NCBI GenBank assembly: GCA_044344935.1
Contig: JBIJCA010000282.1
Location: 1 to 5,919 of the forward strand
Direction of reading: 5' to 3'
Source of the DNA: Aquimonas sp044344935
GTDB taxonomy: Bacteria > Pseudomonadota > Gammaproteobacteria > Xanthomonadales > Xanthomonadaceae
DNA length: 5,919 bases
Position numbers and translations under genes: made by a program. Positions 1-5,919 of the stretch are shown piece after piece. Position 1 is the first letter of the stretch; each line of letters opens with the position of its first letter. Below the pieces are notes generated by a model that was not told the DNA's origin, did not search any database, and saw only the letters and a program-made list of their open reading frames with translations.

Positions 1-870
1 GCCGGAGGCCGCGGCGATGCTCTGCCCCAGGCTGATGCAGCCGCTGCGGCGCAGCGGCAGATCGTTGCGGTGCACGCGCAGCTCGTCCTCATCGCCGATC
101 CGCACGAAGCTGCCGTTGGTGCTGCGATCGGTCAACACCCACAGCCCACGCCGGCATTCGATGCTGGCGTGGTTGCGGCTGACCCATTCGGCCTCGATCG
201 ACAGCCCGCAGCCGGGATCGCGGCCCATGGTGAAGGGCGGCGCATCCTCGCGGAGCTCGATCACCCGCCCGCGGTGGCGCAGGGTCAGGCGCGCGCCGGC
301 CTGGGTGGTGTCATCGACCTTGATCGCGCGCTGGATGGTGGTCAGGTTCGAGGTGTCTTCCTGCCAGATCAGATCGACGATCTCGATCGGCATCAGCTTG
401 CCAGCGACCCGCGCCCTGCCCAGCGCGCGGGAGCGTATGCCACCGATCACGGTGAGGTCCTTGACGGTACCCGCGGTGGTGACGATCTGTTCGCGCTTGG
501 CGAGTGCGGCCATGCGCGAGGCGACGTTGACCGCGTCGCCATAGACATCGCCGTTCTCAAGCAGCGCCTCGCCGTGATGGAAGCCCACGCGGATGCCCAG
601 ATTGTCGGCAACGAAATCCGGATCGGTGCTGACCCGGCGCTGCATGTCGCAGGCCGCCAGCGCCGCCTGCACGGCCGCCGGGAAGGTGCACATGATCTCG
701 TCGCCGATGGTCTTCACCAGGCGACCGCCGTGGGCGCCGGCGATGCGGGTCAGGGCATCCAGCACGCTCGCGATGATCCGCCGCGCCTCGACGTCGCCCA
801 GCGTCTCGAACAGGCGCGTGCTGCCGCTGACGTCGGCAAAGAGGATCGAGATCGGCTGGGTCGCACTCAT
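1..870 (-). CDS. Class III adenylate cyclase with C-terminal FHA domain (C-terminus beyond window)
   Basis: Predicted soluble adenylate cyclase, making cAMP from ATP; 290 residues are visible and the frame is still open at the left edge. The catalytic domain fills about residues 7-168. The metal-binding aspartates are D13 (FADVSGST) and D57 (KTIGDEIM). K53 and D108 (GDVYGDAVN) fit the Lys/Asp pair that selects adenine, and N115 and R119 (VNVASRM) fit the transition-state residues, so all catalytic positions appear intact. After a linker, a forkhead-associated (phosphothreonine-binding) domain starts near residue 195, with GR at 216-217, SRNH at 231-234 and TNGS at 251-254. There is no signal peptide, membrane segment or N-terminal sensor domain. 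The ATG at 868-870 is the first possible start, because an in-frame stop lies at 880-882; no strong ribosome-binding site is visible. FHA presumably couples cyclase activity or location to Ser/Thr kinase signalling, which is inference. Guanylate cyclase is less likely given the Lys/Asp pair. Confidence 0.93.
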   Translation of the reverse strand, partial: MSATQPISILFADVSGSTRLFETLGDVEARRIIASVLDALTRIAGAHGGRLVKTIGDEIMCTFPAAVQAALAACDMQRRVSTDPDFVADNLGIRVGFHHGEALLENGDVYGDAVNVASRMAALAKREQIVTTAGTVKDLTVIGGIRSRALGRARVAGKLMPIEIVDLIWQEDTSNLTTIQRAIKVDDTTQAGARLTLRHRGRVIELREDAPPFTMGRDPGCGLSIEAEWVSRNHASIECRRGLWVLTDRSTNGSFVRIGDEDELRVHRNDLPLRRSGCISLGQSIAAASG

Positions 871-888
871 GGAGACGCATCATAGGCA

Positions 889-907
889 ATGACGGCGACG
901 GCGTCAT
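889..907. other. Short dyad upstream of the cyclase gene
   Basis: The sequence ATGACG, seven bases, then CGTCAT forms a perfect 6-bp inverted repeat ending 18 bases before the cyclase start codon. It could be an operator or a small RNA hairpin, but a dyad this short can arise by chance in GC-rich DNA. The rest of the gap 871-984 shows no gene, no clear promoter and no terminator. Confidence 0.25.
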
Positions 908-984
908 GGCGCTGGGCGGGCCCGTCAGGAGCACGCATCGCCAGCCTCCGAGGACAGCCAGCATCCGCGTCAGCACGTCCTCAC

Positions 985-2613
985 TCAGGCCGAGGGCTTC
1001 TCGTAGGCCTTGACCGGCGCTGGCGCCGCGAAACTGTCGGCCCGCGCCAGCGGCCAGAACAGCTCGAACACCGCATGCTTGGGCAGCCCGTGCAGCAGCT
1101 CGCCAGGCTTGACGAAGAAGTGCAGGTTCGCCAGCGAGCGGATCTCGTTGCCCGAGACCCTGCGGATGATGTGCTCCGGGCCGAGCTGATCGGGGTGGTG
1201 GAGCCCCGCGGCCGCCAGCAGATCGCGCAGCGCCTTCAGAGTGTTGCGATGGAAGTGGTAAACGCGCTCGGCCTTGTCCGGCACCACCAGGGCACGCTGG
1301 CGCGAGAGGTCCTGGGTGGCGACACCGGTGGGGCACTTGTCGGTGTGGCAGCTCTGCGACTGGATGCAGCCCAGCGCGAACATGAAGCCGCGCGCCGAGT
1401 TGCACCAGTCGGCACCGATCGCCAAGGTGCGCGCCATATCGAAAGCGGTGACGATCTTGCCCGCGGCACCGATCTTGATGCGCGCGCGCAGATCCAGCCC
1501 GACCAAGGTGTTGTGAACCAGGATCAGCGCTTCGGTCAACGGCGCACCGACGTGGTTGGTGAACTCCAGCGGCGCAGCACCGGTGCCGCCCTCGCCGCCA
1601 TCCACCACGATGAAGTCGGGGGTAATGCCGGTCTCGACCATCGCGCGCGCGATCGCGAACCACTCCCAGGGATGGCCGATCGCCAGCTTGAATCCGGTGG
1701 GCTTGCCGCCCGACAGCTCCCGCAGCCGCGCGATGAAGCGCAGCAGACCGATCGGCGAATCGAAGGCGCCGTGCCGCGCCGGCGAGAGGCAATCCTGGCC
1801 CACCGGCACACCGCGGGCTTCGGCGATCTCGGGCGTCACCTTGGCGCCGGGCAGGATGCCGCCCTGCCCGGGCTTCGCGCCCTGGCTGAGCTTCAGCTCG
1901 ATCATCTTCACCTGCGGGTCGCGCGCATTCTCGATGAAGCGCTGCTCGCTGAAGCTGCCGTCGTCGTTGCGGCAGCCGAAGTAGCCGGAGCCGATCTCCC
2001 AGACCAGGTCACCGCCGTGCTCTCGGTGGTAGCGCGAGATCGAACCCTCGCCGGTGTCGTGATAGAAGCCGCCGCGCTTGGCGCCGGAATTCAGCGCACG
2101 GATCGCGGCCGCCGACAGCGAGCCGAAGCTCATCGCCGAGATGTTGAACACGCTGGCCGAATAGGGCTGACTGCAGTCGGGACCGCCAATGCGGATGCGG
2201 AAGTCGTGGTCCGGCAGGTCGGCCGGCTGCAGGCTGTGGTTGATCCACTCGTACTGCGGCCGATACACGTCCAGCTGGGTGCCGAACGGACGCTTGTCGA
2301 GGGTGTTCTTGGCGCGCTGATAAACGATCGAGCGCTGCGCGCGGGAGAACGGGGTCTGCTCCTCGTCACCCTCCAGCAGGTACTGGCGGATCTCGGGGCG
2401 GATCGACTCGATCAGATAGCGGAAGTGCGCCAGCAGCGGGTAGTTGCGCAGCAGCGCGCGCGGGCTCTGCAGGAAGTCGCGAACGCCGAGCAGGGACAGC
2501 AGCAGCGCGGCGGCGAACAGCCACCACCAGCCGTTGCCGAGCTTCAGGGCCAGCGCTGCTGCGACCGGCACAAGGAGGATGCAGGCCAGCCAGGCCAGGT
2601 AGCGGGAGGGCAT
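985..2613 (-). CDS. Membrane-anchored FMN-binding glutamate synthase family protein (GltB central/FMN-domain type)
   Basis: A 542-residue flavoprotein related to the synthase part of glutamate synthase. Two hydrophobic segments (about residues 5-25 and 28-45) should anchor it in the inner membrane with the catalytic part probably cytoplasmic. The FMN/synthase barrel follows from about residue 130 to 440. It contains the glycine-rich VVDGGEGGTG stretch (D338-G345) and a cysteine cluster C416, C422, C427 (C-x5-C-x4-C-P), as in the 3Fe-4S site of GltB and ferredoxin-dependent glutamate synthases. The N-terminal glutaminase domain of full-length GltB and the C-terminal GXGXG domain are absent, so it probably does not hydrolyse glutamine itself. 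The family is widespread and its real substrate is not established; calling it glutamate synthase would go too far. The start ATG at 2611-2613 has a good AAGGAG site ten bases upstream and sits directly before the membrane segment. The next minus-strand gene is the cyclase, 114 bases downstream. Confidence 0.93.
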   Translation of the reverse strand: MPSRYLAWLACILLVPVAAALALKLGNGWWWLFAAALLLSLLGVRDFLQSPRALLRNYPLLAHFRYLIESIRPEIRQYLLEGDEEQTPFSRAQRSIVYQRAKNTLDKRPFGTQLDVYRPQYEWINHSLQPADLPDHDFRIRIGGPDCSQPYSASVFNISAMSFGSLSAAAIRALNSGAKRGGFYHDTGEGSISRYHREHGGDLVWEIGSGYFGCRNDDGSFSEQRFIENARDPQVKMIELKLSQGAKPGQGGILPGAKVTPEIAEARGVPVGQDCLSPARHGAFDSPIGLLRFIARLRELSGGKPTGFKLAIGHPWEWFAIARAMVETGITPDFIVVDGGEGGTGAAPLEFTNHVGAPLTEALILVHNTLVGLDLRARIKIGAAGKIVTAFDMARTLAIGADWCNSARGFMFALGCIQSQSCHTDKCPTGVATQDLSRQRALVVPDKAERVYHFHRNTLKALRDLLAAAGLHHPDQLGPEHIIRRVSGNEIRSLANLHFFVKPGELLHGLPKHAVFELFWPLARADSFAAPAPVKAYEKPSA

Positions 2614-2623
2614 GGATCGCGAG

Positions 2624-2629
2624 CTCCTT
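2624..2629 (-). promoter_or_regulatory. Ribosome-binding site of the glutamate-synthase-like gene
   Basis: Read on the minus strand this is AAGGAG, ten bases before the ATG at 2611-2613, which supports that start. It lies in the 51-base gap after the small upstream gene. That gap holds nothing else recognisable. Confidence 0.7.
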
Positions 2630-2664
2630 CAAGGCAAGAGTCGCCCATGATGCCCGCAGCGCCG

Positions 2665-2889
2665 TCATCGGTGGCGGATCGCCAGCACCTGACCCGGTCG
2701 CAGGTTAGCCGCCGCGTGCTCGAGCTCGGCCAGACTTTCCTCCTCGAACTCCAGCGCTTCCACGCCGTGGAAGTGGGCATAGACATCGCCCTCGAAGCCG
2801 TCGCCCGCACTCAGCGCGAAGCTGCCATCGGGTACGGCACCGAGCGAGGAGACGGGTTCGAATTCAAGGCGAACAGGATTGGACATCAT
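2665..2889 (-). CDS. Small acidic hypothetical protein
   Basis: A 74-residue protein I do not recognise. It has 13 Asp/Glu against 4 Arg, no Lys or Cys, and no membrane segment or signal peptide, so it is probably a soluble cytoplasmic protein. The C-terminal half is rich in glutamate (ALEFEEESLAELEHAAANL) and likely helical. Two adjacent ATGs (2887-2889 and 2884-2886) are possible starts; a weak GGTGAAG site lies five or eight bases upstream of them. The frame stays open upstream, so ATGs at 2935-2937 or 2995-2997 would give longer forms. The longest form would translate through the hairpin repeat at 2946-2968, which makes it unlikely. The gene ends 51 bases before the glutamate-synthase-like gene on the same strand and may share its transcript. 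Being real rather than a chance frame is supported by its position and the downstream gene's orientation, but not by any known family. Confidence 0.55.
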   Translation of the reverse strand: MMSNPVRLEFEPVSSLGAVPDGSFALSAGDGFEGDVYAHFHGVEALEFEEESLAELEHAAANLRPGQVLAIRHR

Positions 2890-2945
2890 CGACACTTCAC
2901 CATCTGGGTGGGCAACGGGGTTCGAGGGGCACGGCATGATGCGAG

Positions 2946-2968
2946 CATAGGGTGGGCCCTGGCCCACC
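2946..2968 (+). repeat. REP-like hairpin repeat, left copy
   Basis: The unit reads CATAG followed by an 18-base palindrome: GGTGGGCC, a CT loop, GGCCCACC. An identical copy lies in inverted orientation at 3114-3136. The ATAG tetranucleotide directly before a perfect 8-bp stem resembles REP elements of the GTAG type known from Stenotrophomonas and relatives. The unit lies about 57 bases upstream of the small hypothetical gene. Confidence 0.75.
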
Positions 2969-2997
2969 ATAAGTTCAGCGCTCGCCTCGTTCTCCAT

Positions 2998-3020
2998 CCG
3001 CGGCTTTTTTTGAACCGCGG
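2998..3020. repeat. CCGCGG inverted repeat with T-rich loop
   Basis: CCGCGG at 2998-3003 and again at 3015-3020 can pair around an 11-base loop containing seven consecutive Ts. The T run is inside the loop, not after the stem, so this is not a standard intrinsic terminator on either strand. It is the only other structure I see inside the 2946-3136 unit. Confidence 0.35.
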
Positions 3021-3113
3021 CCCAATCACTTGCCGCCGCACACGCCTCCCAATGCAGCACTGGCAGAAACGACCATCGCATTGAGGCGCAGACCGGGGCG
3101 GGACGCAGCCCTC

Positions 3114-3136
3114 GGTGGGCCAGGGCCCACCCTATG
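3114..3136 (-). repeat. REP-like hairpin repeat, right copy
   Basis: Exact reverse complement of the left copy: GGTGGGCC, an AG loop, GGCCCACC, then CTATG. On the minus strand it lies 39 bases beyond the 3' end of the tRNA-Leu, so its hairpin could help end or stabilise the tRNA precursor transcript. No T run follows it, so it is not a canonical intrinsic terminator. Between it and the tRNA is a small tandem GGCGTCC duplication (3138-3151). Confidence 0.75.
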
Positions 3137-3175
3137 TGGCGTCCGGCGTCCCGTCAGCATTCAGACCTTCGCTTG

Positions 3176-3259
3176 TGCCCGGAGCGGGACTCGAACCCGC
3201 ACACCCTTGCGGATAGCAGATTTTAAGTCTGCTGCGTCTACCGGTTTCGCCATCCGGGC
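3176..3259 (-). tRNA. tRNA-Leu (anticodon UAA)
   Basis: An 84-base class II tRNA reading UUA and, by wobble, UUG leucine codons. The acceptor stem GCCCGGA pairs perfectly with TCCGGGC, followed by discriminator A at 3176. The anticodon stem GCAGA/TCTGC encloses the loop CTTAAAA, with anticodon TAA at plus-strand 3223-3225. A long variable arm (ATCC-GCAA-GGGT) marks it as leucine class. The T stem GCGGG/CCCGC encloses TTCGAGT. The sequence closely resembles E. coli tRNA-Leu(UAA). The 3' CCA is not encoded, since the bases after the discriminator are CAAGC, so CCA must be added enzymatically. Confidence 0.97.
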
Positions 3260-3269
3260 GGCGCCGCGC

Positions 3270-3275
3270 AGTGTA
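3270..3275 (-). promoter_or_regulatory. Possible -10 element of the tRNA-Leu promoter
   Basis: On the minus strand this reads TACACT, matching four of six bases of TATAAT, ten bases before the first tRNA base, a usual distance for a tRNA promoter. No good -35 box is visible at the right spacing, so the call is tentative. Confidence 0.35.
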
Positions 3276-3328
3276 GCGGGGCCGGCCGTGCTTGGGAGCT
3301 TTTGCGACTATCCCTGCGCCCGATCGGG

Positions 3329-3359
3329 TTGCCCGCGCAGCGGCGCGCTGGGCTAACCT
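3329..3359 (+). promoter_or_regulatory. Possible cysD promoter
   Basis: TTGCCC at 3329-3334 and TAACCT at 3354-3359 could be -35 and -10 elements, but the 19-base spacer is longer than ideal and both boxes are weak. The gap 3260-3387 between the divergent tRNA and cysD must hold promoters for both. I see no convincing CysB-type operator. Confidence 0.3.
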
Positions 3360-3387
3360 GCGCGCCTTCTCCCTCCATCGATCGCTC

Positions 3388-4286
3388 ATGTCGCTCACCC
3401 ATCTCGACCGGCTGGAAGCCGAGAGCCTGCAGATCTTCCGCGAGGCCGCTGCGGCTGCGCGCAAGCCGGTGATGCTCTATTCCATCGGCAAGGACAGCAG
3501 CGTGCTGCTGCATCTGGCGCGCAAGGCCTTTGCGCCGGGCCGCCTGCCCTTCCCGCTGCTGCATATCGACACCGGCTGGAAGTTCCGCGAGATGATCGCT
3601 TTCCGCGACGGGCTTGCGGCGCGGCTCGGTCTGGACCTGATCGTCCACACCAACCCCGAGGGCAAGGCCGCCGGCGTCAACCCGATCAGCCACGGCAGCG
3701 CCGTGCACACCGACATCATGAAGACCCAGGCCCTGCGCCAGGCACTGGATGCCCACGGCTTCGACGTCGCATTCGGCGGCGCCCGCCGTGACGAAGAGGC
3801 CTCGCGCGCCAAGGAACGCATCGTCAGCCACCGCAGCCCGGGGCATCGCTGGGAGCCCAAGCGCCAGCGGCCGGAGCTTTGGCAGCAGTTCAACCTGCGC
3901 CACGCTCCCGGCGAGACGTTTCGCGTGTTCCCTATGTCGAACTGGACCGAGGCCGATATCTGGCGCTACATCGAGCGCGAGAGCATCGAGGTGGTGCCGC
4001 TGTACTTCGCCAAGCCGCGTCCGGTGGTGCGCCGTTCGGGCACCTGGATCATGGTCGACGACGAGCGCCTGCCGCTCGAAGCTGGAGAGCAGCCGCAGCT
4101 GCTGAGCGTGCGCTTCCGCACCCTCGGCTGCTATCCGCTCACCGGTGCCGTGGAAAGCGAGGCTGCAGACCTGTCGTCGGTGCTGGCCGAAATGGCGGCA
4201 TCGAGAGCCTCTGAGCGCCAGGGCCGCCTGATCGACGGCGACGGATCCGCCTCGATGGAACGCAAGAAGCAGGAGGGCTATTTCTG

Positions 4287-4287
<1 letters not shown>
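3388..4287 (+). CDS. cysD: Sulfate adenylyltransferase subunit 2 (CysD)
   Basis: The small, catalytic subunit of cytoplasmic ATP sulfurylase: with CysN it converts ATP and sulfate to adenosine 5'-phosphosulfate (APS) and pyrophosphate, the first step of sulfate assimilation. The 299 residues match the usual length (302 in E. coli). The PP-loop SIGKDSS (residues 32-38) binds ATP. Other family blocks follow in order: LLHIDTGWKFRE, HTDIMKTQALRQA, FGGARRDEEASRAKER, RPELWQQFN, FPMSNWTEADIWRYIE, LYFAKPRPVVRR, FRTLGCYPLTGAVESEA and the C-terminal MERKKQEGYF. The ATG at 3388 is chosen because MSLTHLDRLEAESLQIFRE aligns with the E. coli N-terminus; an upstream TTG at 3292 would add 32 poorly conserved residues. 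No clear ribosome-binding site precedes the ATG. The stop codon overlaps the start of the CysN-CysC gene by one base, indicating translational coupling of the two partners. Confidence 0.97.
4271..4276 (+). promoter_or_regulatory. Ribosome-binding site of the cysN-cysC fusion gene
   Basis: AGGAGG lies within the last codons of cysD, ten bases before the ATG at 4287. It fixes the start of the fusion gene and fits the coupled TGATG stop/start overlap. Confidence 0.8.

Positions 4288-5919
<1,632 letters not shown>

Larger units (their letters stand above)
2946..3136. mobile_element. Possible BIME/MITE-like unit bounded by 23-bp perfect inverted repeats
   Basis: The two repeats at 2946-2968 and 3114-3136 are perfect inverted copies enclosing 145 bases with no convincing gene, giving a 191-bp unit. 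No target-site duplication is evident next to the ends, and the match stops exactly at the outer C/G and at the end of the hairpin. This fits either a non-autonomous element with terminal inverted repeats or two REP units paired as in a BIME. No transposase is present in the window, so mobility is only inferred. Confidence 0.45.

Noticed and set aside
70..885. A 271-codon plus-strand frame opposite the cyclase gene.
   Set aside because: The minus strand encodes a clear cyclase-FHA protein with all motifs; the plus-strand product is His/Asp/Arg-rich antisense and has no family signature.
557..1792. A 411-codon minus-strand frame overlapping the cyclase start and the glutamate-synthase-like gene.
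   Set aside because: It is a shifted frame of two real genes, with low-complexity Arg/Ala/Gly composition and no domain.
2998..3020. An intrinsic terminator at the CCGCGG inverted repeat.
   Set aside because: The T run lies inside the loop rather than after the stem, and neither strand shows a U tract following a stable stem.
889..3084. A 731-codon open frame on the plus strand, opposite the glutamate-synthase-like gene and the small gene.
   Set aside because: It mirrors the codon structure of the real minus-strand gene, is rich in Arg, Ala, Gln and Gly without recognisable domains, and passes through the repeats and intergenic DNA. Long antisense frames are expected in GC-rich genomes.
3292..3387. 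A TTG-initiated N-terminal extension of CysD.
   Set aside because: It would add 32 residues with no counterpart in CysD and would read through the intergenic promoter region; the ATG at 3388 matches the family's N-terminus.
3238..3903. A 221-codon minus-strand frame overlapping the tRNA and the start of cysD.
   Set aside because: It runs antisense through strongly conserved cysD sequence and into the tRNA gene, so it is not a credible protein gene.

Overview
The window looks like ordinary chromosome from a GC-rich proteobacterium, most likely a gammaproteobacterium of the Xanthomonadales/Lysobacterales type. The reasons are the GC-rich codon use, a CysD close to the E. coli protein, CysN fused to CysC, a gammaproteobacterial-type tRNA-Leu(UAA), and hairpin repeats preceded by ATAG that resemble the GTAG-type REP repeats of that group. 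The lineage is inferred, not proven.

Left part, minus strand (1-2889). Reading leftward, the genes are a small acidic protein of unknown function (2665-2889), a membrane-anchored FMN/iron-sulfur protein of the glutamate-synthase-like family (985-2613), and a class III adenylate cyclase with a C-terminal FHA domain, cut by the window's left edge (1-870). The gaps are 51 and 114 bases, so co-transcription is possible, but no shared pathway is evident.

Middle (2890-3387). This is an intergenic block with no convincing protein gene. It holds a pair of perfect 23-bp inverted repeats (2946-2968 and 3114-3136), each a hairpin in its own right. It also holds a minus-strand tRNA-Leu(UAA) gene (3176-3259) and a region of about 130 bases from which the tRNA and the sulfate genes diverge.

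Right part, plus strand (3388-5919). cysD and a cysN-cysC fusion overlap by one base (TGATG) and form the sulfate activation operon. CysD and the CysN domain make adenosine 5'-phosphosulfate (APS) from ATP and sulfate, driven by GTP hydrolysis. The CysC domain phosphorylates APS to PAPS. The right edge cuts the fusion inside its APS kinase domain.

I did not find an obvious new multi-gene system. The items most worth a second look are the inverted hairpin-repeat pair beside the tRNA, the cyclase-FHA fusion, and the glutamate-synthase-like protein that lacks a glutaminase domain.
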